From: Delphinus delphis | Lineage: Eukaryota > Chordata > Mammalia > Artiodactyla > Delphinidae | DNA length: 64,000 nt | Assembly: GCF_949987515.2 (NCBI RefSeq) | Contig: NC_082691.1 | Span: forward strand, 58,208,740 to 58,272,739 | Direction of reading: 5' to 3' | Shown here: piece after piece, positions 42,922-53,359 of the stretch | Numbering within the stretch: the first letter of the stretch is position 1 | Layout: each line of letters starts with the position of its first letter | Notes under the pieces: generated by a model | Database searches by the model: none | Told to the model about the DNA's origin: nothing | What the model saw: only the letters and a program-made list of their open reading frames with translations | Program-made: the position numbers and the translations under genes

Positions 42922-43131
42922 GGGCTTTCCTGGTGGCGCAGTGGTTGAGAGTCCGCCTGCCGATGCAGGGGACACAGGTTCGTGCCCCGGTCCGGGAAGA
43001 TCCCACATGCCGCGGAGCGGCTGGGCCCGTGAGCCATGGCCGCTGAGCCTGCGCGTCCGGAGCCTGTGCTCCGCAACGCGAGAGGCCACAACAGTGAGAG
43101 GCCCGCGTACCGCAAAAAAAAAAAAAAAAAA
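42922..43131 (+). mobile_element. CHR SINE, about 200 bp form, sense, well preserved
   Basis: An almost intact sense copy. The RNA polymerase III A box lies at 42934-42944 (TGGCGCAGTGG) and the B box at 42977-42987 (GGTTCGTGCCC). The GC-rich body ends in CGCGTACCGC followed by a tail of about 18 A. Target-site duplication: AGAACTATATG at 42911-42921 against AGAACTATGTG at 43132-43142, extended leftward by A residues. The long frame through it (GGAVVESPPADAGDTGSCPG...) is the stereotyped translation of this SINE. Confidence 0.95.
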
Positions 43132-43249
43132 AGAACTATGTGGTTCTCCAATGTTAATTTCTTGGGGAATCCTGGAATGGTACTTAGCAATGATGACAAT
43201 AATTGCTTTCCCACTTTTTTTGAACAGTTTTCACTTCATGTGGGAGCAA

Positions 43250-43650
43250 TGCAAGGGCCCATTGTACTCACTTAATCTCATAGTGCCCCCATGAGGCAGG
43301 TAATATATTAACCCCTTTTTACAGTGGAGGAAACTGATTTCATGTCACTTATATATCACTTTTTTCCAAAATGCTTTCCTGGCTTCTCCTATTATCATGC
43401 CTGACACATTTTACTGTAAATGTTTGCCCATCTGTAGGCCTCACTAGATCAGTGCAGTCAGGAACCATGCCTATGTTGTTACCTGTTACCCACTGTGCCT
43501 AACTCAGTGCCTGGCATAGAGTAGGTGCCTAAGAAGGTTTTGCTGACTGACTGGCTGGATCAATGAATCAGTGTGGAGGGGACTAACTTGCTCAAGGCCC
43601 CTGGGTAAGAAGTGGGACAGATACTCAAACCCATGGCTCTAAACTGTCAA
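43250..43650 (-). repeat. MIR SINE, antisense, apparently split by an L2
   Basis: Left part (43250-43338): 'attgtactcacttaatctcatagtgcccccatgaggcaggtaatatattaacccctttttacagtggaggaaactga'. Right part (43568-43650): 'gaggggactaacttgctcaaggcccctgggtaagaagtgggacagatactcaaacccatggctctaaactg'. Joined, these give reverse-complemented MIR in the right order, with sense L2 sequence between them. Confidence 0.65.
43345..43565 (+). repeat. L2 3' end, sense, within an antisense MIR
   Basis: 'aaatgctttcctggcttctcc', 'taggcctcactagatcagtgcagtcaggaaccatgcctatgttgtt', then 'cccactgtgcctaactcagtgcctggcatagagtaggtgcctaagaaggttttgctgactgactgg'. Typical L2 3' terminal order. Confidence 0.75.
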
Positions 43651-44760
43651 ATCCCAACTCTTAAATGTCATGTAGAAGTTTCCTCCATCCCATACCCAGT
43701 GTCCAAACAAAAACAATATGTCAATTTGAGCAATAACATATGGAAATTTAAGCTCTGTGGCAGAGCACCCTTCATCATTAGGGAAAGGCTGAGTTCTTCC
43801 AGGGCTCTGTCTAAGGAGCTCTGTAGTGGGCTGGGCATGAAGTGATAAAAGAAAAAAGAGATAGCGCTTGTCCTCAAGAAGGTGGAAATGTAAAGCACTG
43901 GGGTGTTGCCACCCTGAGTGGTGTAAAGAGTCTCCCCCAACCCTCCTTTGGAGCCCCCAGAAGCACCCCAGGCCAAGCCTCCTCCAGACTGTGGTCAAAG
44001 CTCCGAAGAAATCCATTTAATACTCCAAAGTCTGGCCTTAAGAAAATCTTAATGGTCCAAATACAAAGGGGTGGAGTGGGGTGAGATGATGCAGAATCGA
44101 GGGCTGTGGGGAGTGTTTCTTTGCTTAAATGAAAAGCCCAAATAAAATAAATAAATGAAAACATAAATCACAGTGTCTTCTCCGGGCTCCTGGCTGGAGG
44201 AAAACGAATTAGAAAGGGCTTGAAGGAAAGGAGTATTGAAAAAGCTTGACTTGAATTAAGTGGTTATATATTTTAAAAGCACTTTGTTGGGTCCTGTAAA
44301 AATAGCAAATAAAAAGGTATAATATCCCTTGGCCCTTGGAGGCAAATACCAGTAATAAAATAAGCTTGGGTCGGGGGGATTTAAGAGTATAAACTTCAGT
44401 AGAAGGGAAAGGAGAAGCATTGGGTTTAGAAACACTTTCACTTCTCCCTTAGTAATTAATGATGAGGTGTTACGTTTTCAAATAGATATCATGTGTCTTT
44501 CTAACACCACTCACTTTCCTCTTAAAATGGCCCAAAATGAAATTTAAGGGCATAACTTGAAATTTCTTTCTTTTGACAGGCAACCTAAAGGAGTGATTTC
44601 AGGGCTATCGAATAGATATATTTAGGGTCCGCTTTACAATCCCTTTATACATAGTCTGAGAAAAATTTCATAGTGAAAATTGTCACAAGCATCTACCCCA
44701 GGTGTCAATAGCCAATTTGCAACTCCTTTTTGACCGGCTGTGTAGTTATCAATTTAAAAA
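43651..44760. other. Unassigned sequence
   Basis: No recognised repeat. Overlapping minus-strand frames (for example 43639-44016, 125 codons) start inside the MIR and carry no domain. An AAATAAAATAAATAAATG patch lies near 44139-44156. Confidence 0.4.
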
Positions 44761-44768
44761 TAAACCTT

Positions 44769-44978
44769 GGGCTTCGCTGGTGGCGCAGTGGTTGAGAGTC
44801 TGCCTGCGATGCAGGGGACGCGGGTTCGTGCCCCGGTCCGGGAAGATCCCACATGCCGCGGAGCGGCTGGGCCCGTGAGCCATGGCCGCTGAGCCTGCGC
44901 GTCCGGAGCCTGTGCTCCGCAACGCGAGAGGCCACAACAGGGAGAAGCTCGCGTACCGCAAAAACAAACAAACAAACA
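44769..44978 (+). mobile_element. CHR SINE, about 200 bp form, sense
   Basis: A sense copy with one base missing in CTGCCTGC(C)GATGCAGG and a tail (CAAA)n rather than pure A (44959-44980). A short, weak target duplication, TAAACCTT (44761-44768) versus AAAACCTT (44979-44986), flanks it. The body is otherwise close to the 42922 copy. Confidence 0.9.
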
Positions 44979-44986
44979 AAAACCTT

Positions 44987-47900
44987 AACTTGAGAGCTTA
45001 GATATTTTTACAGAAATAGAGGCTTGAGCAATGAGTCTTGTAAAAATGGCCATGGAAGAAAATAACACGAGAAAAGTTACCAGGAAAGTGCTCAATGAAC
45101 TTTCTCCTTGTTAAGAAGTGCTTAAATTCTTTTGTTTGTAAATGGCAGGTGGGTTGTACAATTCCAATGTAATTTCAGAAAGCCATCTTCTGAATGTAAT
45201 AAACATGTCTGTAATAATAGGATTCAGAAAATAGCAAAATGCATTCCAGACACCCTTTGATTGTGCATACAGAACAGAGAATTTAGCTCTAATTGGCTAT
45301 AACACAGTTATGGACAGCAAATGACACACTGTGGGTTTGGGTGACGTAGCAGTTCTGATTAGGGATGGTACGTTTCAGCCGAACAAACACCCGAAATAAA
45401 ATAGTGAGTCTACAGTGACACAGCACCTTTTCTTCCTCCCTCCCTGCCTTCCTCACTTTATTCCCTCTGTTTAACTGAAGTCTCGCAACTTAGGCTAGAA
45501 AACTTATTCTCTTATTACTCAAATAATCAATTGTCAGCCAAGTCTCCATTCTTTTCAGAGATGAACAGTTGTATGGAAAGGGGGTAGTAAGAGTCCATGG
45601 AGAATTGACTTTTGGAGAACTAGATGTAATTTGAATCAAGAGTTATAATAGGAAATAAACCATTACAATAAACAAGGAAACATGTATACAATTACTTTCC
45701 CGGTGTAATTTTATTCACACTAGTTGAGAAAATAAAGAGATAATACTGACCGTAGCACCTGGGTATTTAATGCAAACTGTAAAATCTATTATATTAAACA
45801 AAGTCAAAAGCGATGTGAAAGATCTTGAATCTATTCAAGGCATGCACCTCATTACAGACTTAGCAAATTAAAACACAAATAGGATTAGAAAAGAATAATG
45901 TAACAATCTCTCACTATGGTCCCTAGAGCATTAAGTCATAAATTGAGTTTGCATTAAATTGTGCCTGCAGTATTGAATTCAGGGAAAGAGCTGTGGGCTG
46001 GAGGTAAACCGCACTGGGCTGCTCACCAACTTTGGCAAAGCTATGTGTTTTCTGAGATGTGTAGTAAATTTGTTAGAATATAGCAGGTCCACAAAAAAAT
46101 GAGCACTTCATATCTTAATTTTAAAAATGTCAGTGTCACGCCATATGTGGCCTGCAGAGATATAAATGCAGACAAAAATCCGCATGTGAAATGGAGCTGT
46201 GTTACCTACGTGTATATGTAGAGAGCCATTCCACTAAATGCCTTGCTTAATACCAGATGCAATGTTTCTTTTTTAAAAAAAACTCTCAACACAGAGTTTT
46301 TGATGAATTTTGTTTTGTTTTTATTTGTTTGATTTTGCAAAAGAAGAAAGAAAAGGAGAAAGCAAACCATCCTTTTTTAGAGAACACATGTGGGCTTTCA
46401 GATCATTCAGAGGAATGTTCTCTTTCATTCCATATGAAGATTCGACCTTAACTATTCTGGCTGAACCATAGAAAAATACATGTGACTTATTTTTTAAAAG
46501 CAAGTGGATGTACTTCAATCAATTTTTTAAGTGATTCAAAATTGAAAACGACTGTCTACCATGTTCCTTCCATTCCAGGCTTACTGCATTTGGTTTGTTT
46601 CCTAACCCCTGCGTGAGGGAGGCTAAATCAGGAAAAAAGGAAATGCTTCTGATTATTTGTATGGCGCCCTCATGTTAATTCCTATCTGCTGCCTCTTTGC
46701 ACATGGGCAGGCCAAAGGCAGAAAGTGGGCCGTTGGTCCTGTTTCCTCAGGGCCCTGTCCCAGGGCAGGACTCAATTTATTTTCTCTGACTTCTTAAAGC
46801 TGTTATGAGAATTAATGAAAATTGATGTAAAACGCTCAGAAATGTTAGTCTGCCTGCTCCCACTTCATCACTGAGTATGTCACAGAAGCAACCTCTGTGA
46901 GGCCACCCAACTTCACTGGTTCCCCCAGTGGAAGTGTGACCTTCCCGGCTCAAGGATGGGCCGTCGTGAAATCTATCCAGACCTCCTTGATGGGGGAAGT
47001 CCATGCGCTTCTTTCTTGCCAGCCACTTCTTTACCCTTCCTCACCTCTGGCTCCCATCCTCTCCCTCTCAGCCCTTGCAGCTGTCCTGGCCTCCAGGCAA
47101 AGGGTTTCTACATCACACTAAGCAGCAGACAGTCTGTTTAAACTGGCATTGTCTATTTTCAAGAGCTGTTTTGAAAGCCTAAACGGCTCCCATTTTGGCT
47201 TTAGTAAGGCAAATATGGGCTAAAACACACGATGCCCCTTAAGTACCCAGGACCCACTGAAGTTTCCCATAGCCACAGTCTGGCTCGACCTGGTGACAAT
47301 TTTTCTGCCGTGTTATTTATGTGGTGGTTTTCCTTCTAATTATGGCTCATGATGACTGTTAGTGCTGAGCAGTAAGAGAGCAAACTGCCTTGTACTGCCA
47401 TTTAACTCCAGCCCATAAAACGGGTGATAAAGCCGAGGGCTTAAAAGCAAAACAAAACCCCCCCAAAACGTAACTTTCTGTGACACGCTCACATCCGTTG
47501 CTGCCATTCTGAGGCTGGAAACTTTCACTGAGGAAGCACATGGAGGCAGGTGGCTCCTGAGGCCTGGGAGCCTCAAATTTCAGCTCTGGCTTCATTCTTA
47601 AGTCATCCTCTATTGCAGACAAAACAACCCCGGACCTCGGATGTAATTAACACATGCCAGGTTTAATCAGAACCAGTGTACTTGTTGTTTAGAAACTAAT
47701 GAAAGCAAATAGATGTTACTTAACTCCGTACATAGTGAAAGGTCTTTTGTGGTTCTCAGTTTTGATTACTATTTTTTGATGTTAAGAAGAATGCCACTTG
47801 GTGTGTATATAAACAAAGAAGATGAATGGCCGGGCTGAGAATGAGTTGTCCATAATCTGATTAAAGCAATAGAGCTGGCTCCTAGGAGAACCGCATGGGG

Positions 47901-48469
47901 TTTAATGATTGGGTTGTTGTTCTTAACATGTCTCATGTTCACTCCTAAAGAAATCAAGAAAAATTGTTAAGAGGTTACTGATATTTCACTCTGGCATTGG
48001 GTTATCAGAGCTTCTGACAGGAAAAGAACATTCTCTGTGGCTGGAATCCAATGTCCAGCCACATAAGCTAATTTGCCCAAATGATATTAGGAGGCATTTA
48101 AAACTGAAATCTGCCCCAATTCACTCATTCTGCTGGCAGAGATGTCATGGATGAGGCAAGGACGGGCTTGGTTTTGTTGAAGTTGCGATGTGATAAAATA
48201 GCTGAGAAATGCCACTCATCTTCTGTTTAGTTAGTTCCTTTTCCTTCTTGACAAAACGCTTCTGAATTTTGGGAAAATGTCTGCTAGTGTTTGGATTAAA
48301 AAATACGTTATTTTAAAGCTTGGGAATACTCTAGCCTGTTGGGATATTAGGGGGGAAACTCACTTGCATTCCTGAGCTCTGCAGGAGCTCATGATAGTTG
48401 AATATAATGATTTGCTACTCTACTCCTGCCTGTTAGTGAGTTCTGTGGTCCTGTGTGTGAGTGAGCGCA

Positions 48470-48473
<4 letters not shown>
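44987..48473. other. Repeat-poor, AT-rich block, 3.5 kb
   Basis: I recognise no interspersed repeat here, the longest such stretch in the window. It contains AT-rich tracts with many ATTA/TAAT motifs (about 45180-46150, 47640-48260) and a perfect 10 bp-arm hairpin at 48036-48063. No frame exceeds 90 codons and no exon can be supported. It is a candidate for conserved non-coding sequence. Confidence 0.45.
48036..48063. other. Hairpin, 10 bp arms, 8 base loop
   Basis: TGTGGCTGGA at 48036-48045 and TCCAGCCACA at 48054-48063 are exact reverse complements with loop ATCCAATG. It lies in unique, AT-rich sequence. Confidence 0.85.

Positions 48474-48513
<40 letters not shown>
48474..48513 (+). repeat. 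(GT)n microsatellite
   Basis: An uninterrupted GT dinucleotide tract of about 19 units, preceded by GTGTGTGAGTGAGCGCAGAC. Probably length-variable. Confidence 0.95.
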
Positions 48514-48514
<1 letters not shown>

Positions 48515-48799
48515 ATTCACGCATACATTACTCATAAGTGAGTGGTCCTGCAAATTTAAGTCGTTCTAACAACTTGAACAACATAGAGAGGGCTGACTCT
48601 GTGCATCGTGCGTTGCCTCCAGAATACCATCAACATAAGCTCTCGGATACGTAATAAATTTCAGGATGACCTCAGTGATGTTCAGCCATTAAGATCTTTG
48701 CTGCCTTTGAAACTACACACTGGATAATTGGATTCCAGATGGACAGGAATTGGGTTATTCTTATTTTAAAACAGTAATCCAAATGATTTTGAGTACTCT
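48514..48799. other. Unassigned sequence
   Basis: Nothing recognised between the (GT)n tract and the following MIR. Confidence 0.4.
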
Positions 48800-48995
48800 A
48801 AAATCAGTTCATTAAATACATATTTGAGCACCCACTGTGTGCTAGTATCCCATTTTACAGATGAGAAAGCTGAGGTTCAGAGAGGATAAATAACTTCCTC
48901 AAGACCCCTAGCCGAGTGGTTAGTCGGTAGCTTAGTTCTAACTCTGAGCAAAATCCATCTGATTCTCAAGTTCGTGCTCTTTCTACCACCCTACG
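48800..48995 (-). repeat. MIR SINE, antisense
   Basis: 'ttgagcacccactgtgtgctagtatcccattttacagatgagaaagctgaggttcagagaggataaataacttcctcaag', then 'ttctaactctgagc', is the reverse-complemented MIR core and flank. Confidence 0.8.
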
Positions 48996-49614
48996 TGTCT
49001 CCATCAACAGTCAAACCTCCATGTTTCAAAAAATAGTAAATGTATCTGGTCTCTTTTCTTGATAAGGTCTATGAATCTTACAGAAACCAGCGATTGGCTC
49101 TCTCCTGCGCAAGGAGAAGCATCGGCAGGCTGGGGCTTGACCTACCTGCTCCCTGCACCTGGGCAGGTCAGGGTGTGATTCCCATGTGCTTCTCAGCTCC
49201 CTGGTGTATCTGCCTCCTCTTTCCCTCCCAGACCAGCCGTTGGCTTCAGTCACTTCCCAAGCCCACAGACTGAGGTTGGATTCCAGGGACACAGGAAGGA
49301 CGTGGGTTGGAAATGAATGGAGAGAGAGAGAGCTAATCCTCTTCCTGTCTTTTCCAAGAATTTTCCTTCTCCCGCTGGCCCATTCTGGAGCCACGTGGTC
49401 ACACGTTGACACCGCCACTTGAGGGCAGGGAGAGGAAATGAAAGGAGTTGGAATAAAACCACAGCTGTGCTATTTATTAAAAGAAAAATGATGGAGAAAG
49501 AGGTTGGAACTAAGCTGCTTTCTCTTAGAAAATGCTGGCAGTAATTTTAGTGGCAGGTTTTGAGCATCTGAATGTATTAGCTAAAGAGTTCAAATATAAT
49601 GAGCTATGCAGTAT
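48996..49614. other. Unassigned sequence
   Basis: No repeat recognised. A 130-codon minus-strand frame at 49026-49418 overlaps frames on the other strand and lacks a motif. AATAAA at 49452-49457 is not followed by a poly(A) run. Confidence 0.4.
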
Positions 49615-49725
49615 GGTAGCGTGCAGAGCCCCAGGCTAACTGGCAGGGTCAGGGTGACCTTGAGCAAGCCACTTCACCTCTCTGGGCTTCTGTTTCCTCT
49701 TCTGCACCAGGTGCACATGGAGCCA
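49615..49725 (+). repeat. MIR SINE, sense, partial
   Basis: 'gtgcagagccccaggctaactggcagggtcagggtgaccttgagcaagccacttcacctctctgggcttctgtttcctcttctgc' is the MIR core in sense. Confidence 0.75.
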
Positions 49726-49774
49726 GGCGATCCCTACGACTTCCTGGGAAAGCAGTGAGGGGTAGGGCAGATCG

Positions 49775-49955
49775 CCTGCTCTGGAGTCAGCTGATGCTCT
49801 GAATCTTAGCCCTGTCACTCAGTCCTTGCACGAGCTGTGTGACCCGGGGTCAGTTATTCAACTTCTCTGAAGCTCAGTTTCCACTGCTGTGAAATGAGGA
49901 TAAGAGGTCCCTCTCAAAGGATCATTAAGAGGTTTAGATTGGTTAATGCATGGAC
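49775..49955 (+). repeat. MIR SINE, sense
   Basis: 'gcctgctctggagtcagctgatgctctgaatcttagccctgtcactcagtccttgcacgagctgtgtgacccggggtcagttattcaacttctctgaagctcagtttccactgctgtgaaatgaggata', then 'aaaggatcattaagaggtttag'. Clear MIR head and core, 50 bases after the previous copy and in the same orientation. Confidence 0.82.
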
Positions 49956-50423
49956 AGCTTCTGGAGAAGGCATTTTCTCAGGACCGGAAGGAAGAACTGG
50001 TGAGTAGGATGCTTTGAAGGCCAGTGAGGGAGGATAACTGGTCTCGGAAGAAGTACAGGCTGGCAGAGGCTGGGGGTGGGGCGTGGGGCTCTGGGTGACC
50101 CTTTCCAAGGGAGGAGAAAATGAAGTAACTGTTAGTAGCAAGACAGAAAACAGGACGCCTGAATGCCAAGCTTCGTCAGGAATGTTGCCTTGGGGGAAAA
50201 AATGAAATCTCGGAACACTCTTGCCTCCCTGCCTACAGCTTTTCATTTCTTAACTCTATTTTTAATGAAGATGGGAAGGTTTACAATTTTGACAGTTACA
50301 TTTATTTCTGCCATTTTCATCTAAAACAATACAATGAACAGCAATTATTCCACCTGGGTTTCAACTGCAGCAGGATAAATGTCAGTATTAATTAAACAGG
50401 TTCTGTGTACTCTGTGTTGTCTC
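49956..50423. other. Unassigned sequence
   Basis: No recognised features. A 110-codon minus-strand frame (49914-50246) overlaps the MIR and has no domain. Confidence 0.4.
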
Positions 50424-50456
50424 TTCTGTTCTCTGTCTGTCTGTCTGTCTGTATCT
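50424..50456 (+). repeat. (CTGT)n tetranucleotide tract
   Basis: A short run of CTGT units (TCTGTCTGTCTGTCTGT) with imperfect flanking units. It leads into the unassigned sequence below. Confidence 0.85.
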
Positions 50457-50879
50457 TTCTTTACCACCAACCACCAAACCATCCCTCTCTCCTTCTTCCT
50501 TCTCGTCCCCATCCTCCATCTTCACAGTGGGTCACAGAAAAATATCGAATAGGGACCCAGTTGAACTGAAGGGGCTGAACCATGTGCGTGAAGCAGCCCA
50601 GAAGAGCAAATCTTCCCCAGAAGGGCACACAGAGCATCTCAGTGAAGGAAAGGGGATGCCTTGCATTCCTGGGCTCACCGTCCAATGCCTTCAGGCCACA
50701 GGGGGACACCCCAGCTGCTCCTCCAGGCAGGGAAGCTGACCTGTCCCTATCAGTGCCAAGCAGAGGCTAGAGGATCATGCACCTGAGCAAGAGGAATGAG
50801 ATGAGTCCCAAGCTCCTGAGGGTTCCTCCTCAGGTGTCACTCACCCAGCATGATGTCTCTATGGACATCGAGAAAGCAA
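50457..50879. other. Unassigned sequence upstream of a poly(A) end
   Basis: Unique-looking and moderately GC-rich. If the 3' end at 50991-51050 belongs to a retrocopy or transcript, its body may extend into this stretch, but I see no recognisable coding sequence and cannot set a 5' boundary. Confidence 0.35.
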
Positions 50880-51050
50880 CAGGGGCTTTCTTTGCATAAT
50901 CATGGTCAAATATTTATATTTGTTTAGGATTTGCTTCTATAGGATTTTTTTTGTAATTTATTTTTGGAATTCAAATCAAAAGATTTCCAAAATAAATCTG
51001 AATCTCTTTTACAAGTAAACACAGTAAAAAAAAAAAAAAAAAAAAAAAAA
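50880..51050 (+). pseudogene. Candidate retroposed transcript 3' end with poly(A)
   Basis: Sense-strand AATAAA at 50991-50996 lies 29 bases upstream of an uninterrupted run of 25 A (51026-51050). The sequence before it is AT-rich like a 3' UTR (GTAATTTATTTTTGGAATTC and neighbours). This is what a processed retrocopy, or a genuine polyadenylation site followed by an A-rich expansion, would look like. A target-site duplication was not found, so the 5' limit is unknown. The gene of origin is not recognised. Confidence 0.45.
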
Positions 51051-51210
51051 CAAAGAAGAAAGTAGAACTGAAATTGCTGAAGAGGAGCATTAGATGTTCC
51101 CAGACATCTGAAATGAGATCATTGGAACACCTAGGCATGGCTCTGAGCTAAAGCAAAAAGGAAAATCTGGGGTGACAGTTCATTTCATCTGAAAAAATAA
51201 AGTGGGCACA

Positions 51211-51212
<2 letters not shown>

Positions 51213-51251
<39 letters not shown>

Positions 51252-51345
51252 AGCCACTGCTTCCTGGAACAAACTCAAGGAGGAATTTATTACCTGGGTT
51301 CTTGTATAAGTGTATGTTGGATGACCAGTTGAACAAAGCCTTCAA
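51213..51345 (-). pseudogene. Candidate antisense retrocopy 3' end with 35 base poly(T)
   Basis: A run of 35 T (51213-51247) borders sequence that, read on the minus strand, contains AATAAA (reverse complement at 51286-51291) 38 bases before the A run. That spacing is slightly long for a standard signal. Upstream on the minus strand the sequence is open for about 30 codons (MKALFNWSSNIHLYKNPGN...), but I do not recognise it. No target-site duplication was found. It could also be a simple T-run expansion. Confidence 0.35.
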
Positions 51346-51491
51346 ATAGAATCGCGCACAAAGACAAAAAATGTGACATGGACCCTTTCTGAAAGGATAA
51401 CAGAGTTAAGATGACAGAGGCACACCCAATATTTGGCCACTACATTTTAGGTTGGACTTAACACCATCCCTTAAAAAAAAATCACTTTTAA

Positions 51492-51832
51492 GGACTTCCC
51501 TGGTGGCGCAGTGGTTAAGAATCCGCCTGCCAATGCAGGGTACATGGGTTCAATCCCTGGTCCGGAAAGATCCCACATGCTGTGGAGCAACTAAGCCCGT
51601 GCGCCACAACTACTGAGCCTGTGCTCTAGAGCCTGCGAGCCACAACTACTGAGCCCACATGCCACAACTACTGAAGCCCACGAGCTCTAGGGCCCGTGCT
51701 CCGCAACAAGAGAAGGCACCAAAAGGAGAAGCCCGCGCTTGCAACGAAGAGTAGCCCCCACTCGCTGCAACTAGAGAAAGCCCGTGTGCAGCAATGAAGA
51801 CCCAGTGCAGACAAAAATAAATAAAAAGTTTT
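51492..51832 (+). mobile_element. CHR SINE, long form, sense
   Basis: A sense copy of 341 bp: head GGACTTCCCTGGTGGCGCAG, repeated CCACAACTACTGA blocks in the body, 'gagtagcccccactcgctgcaactagagaaagcccg', 'gcaatgaagacccagtgcag' and an (AAATA)n tail. A perfect 15 bp target-site duplication, AAAAATCACTTTTAA, is at 51477-51491 and 51833-51847. Same long form as the copies at 1967 and 54362. Confidence 0.95.
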
Positions 51833-51904
51833 AAAAATCACTTTTAAAGTAAATTTTTCTTATATCAAAAGTGATATATGCTTATTGTAGGAAATTTGTC
51901 AATT

Positions 51905-52265
51905 CCAGATGAAAAAAAGAGAAATTTATAACCCCTCCACTCAGTTAACCACTATTAACATTTTAGTGTCGTCTGTCCATCTATGCAAAGGAATGCATGT
52001 CTACTTTACGAAAATAAGAAATTACTACACATAATATTTCGTTAGACATTTTTTTCATTTAATCATATACCATGAACATTTCCCATTTAATAAATCTCTC
52101 CACAATATCACCTTGAATGCCTGCAATACTGTGTTGGTATTAATACTATAGAATACATTAGGAAGATGGCATTACAATACATTTAACCAGGCCCCTCCAT
52201 GCTAATTATTCAAGTTTCTAACATCTCACCTTTATAAACAATTCTGTCGTGAACATCTGGGGCTA
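51905..52265. repeat. Old dispersed repeat (same type as 9690-10085)
   Basis: 'ataacccctccactcagttaaccactattaacattttagtgtcgtctg', 'tttaatcatataccatgaacatttcccatttaataaatctctcc', 'atacatttaaccaggcccctcc' and 'ttataaacaattctgtcgtgaacatctgg' follow the same order as the repeat at 9690. Ancient and diverged. Confidence 0.5.
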
Positions 52266-53099
52266 ACTGTTCTCAAGGGGTCCTCTGTGACTAGACGTGT
52301 TTCAGGGATGTGGGTCTAGTTCATTCAAGGCCAGGGTGCTCTAGAGGTCAATGAATTATTTGCCCAATGACTTGTGGGCACAATCTGTACGTTTTGCACT
52401 TTTCTAGACAGGAAGAGGAAACAGTGAAGGGAACCCACAGTCTTGATTTAGAGAGTATTTTCTGGGCTGCTTCATGAAGGGAGTAGAATTCTGTTCGATC
52501 CCTACGACCTGCAGCCTCTGGGTAGGATAGAGGCAGAGAAGACAGAGGGTGGGATCACTGCAGAGGCAGACAGGGTGGAGTTCACGCTGGCCATGGATTA
52601 GAGCCCTAACGTTCCCTGATGGGGAGGATTCTAATTTCTCCAGATGTGCTCCTCTACCTGAGAGTTTGCACATGGCAGGAGCATGGTGGCCCTGGGTAGA
52701 GGTGGAATGCATGTGGATACTCTTGCTTGTATGTAGTAAGTGAGTTTGTTACTCTGCAAAAGGTGCGTGGCATTTGGAAGTAGTTCTGCCTCTCCACGGT
52801 TCTTCAGAAGACTCAAAGGTGTTTTGTGATCTAAGCACCAACATTGAAATCTCCTCCAAAGAGCCATACGAATACCTAACTCCCCATTCCATCAGGTTAG
52901 CCCTAAGCATGAGAATCCCTAGTGGACCTCAGACAGATGAGAATTTATGTGTTTGAACACTGATAAGGAAGATTTTTTCTGGGTAATGGGGTATAATAAC
53001 ACAGCTACAGAATGTCCCCAAGCATGTCTGTGTGTTCACACATGTCCAAAACCTTCACGCGAAGTACACATGGGTAGACTTAAGTATTTAATCATTACA
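52266..53099. other. Unassigned sequence
   Basis: No recognised repeat. A 102-codon minus-strand frame at 52404-52712 has no domain. Unique-looking. Confidence 0.4.
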
Positions 53100-53359
53100 A
53101 GTCTGAATTTATTGTAATCGTATTCCCAGCACTGTTCTTTTTCCCTAAGTGTTTTTTATTTTCTAGATTGTACTTCAACCCCAAAGGACATACTTTTGAG
53201 AAAATACTCCATTAAAGACATTGTTGGAGCAACTTTTATTATCCATTAGCGTGTTTTAAAGTGGACTTGAATAGAAATGCTTTTTGCTAAAGTAAAAATA
53301 CATCTGTTCTATGATCTAATTGTACAATTGGTTAGAATTTTTATCTATCAGTTCAAAGG

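Noticed and set aside
42922..43131. Possible tRNA gene
   Set aside because: A and B box sequences are present, but they belong to the tRNA-derived head of a CHR SINE. No complete cloverleaf with an acceptor stem is present, and an A-tailed body follows.
42671..43294. 207-codon open frame
   Set aside because: Its central part is the stereotyped translation of the CHR SINE at 42922-43131, including a lysine run from the A tail. The same peptide appears at every copy of this SINE.
48474..48513. Possible CRISPR-like or regulatory repeat array
   Set aside because: It is a plain GT dinucleotide microsatellite. No spaced direct repeats occur anywhere in the window.
51148..51345. Minus-strand frame with a run of lysines, considered as a basic-tailed protein
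   Set aside because: The lysine run is simply the poly(A) complement of the 35 T homopolymer. At most it is the end of a retrocopy.
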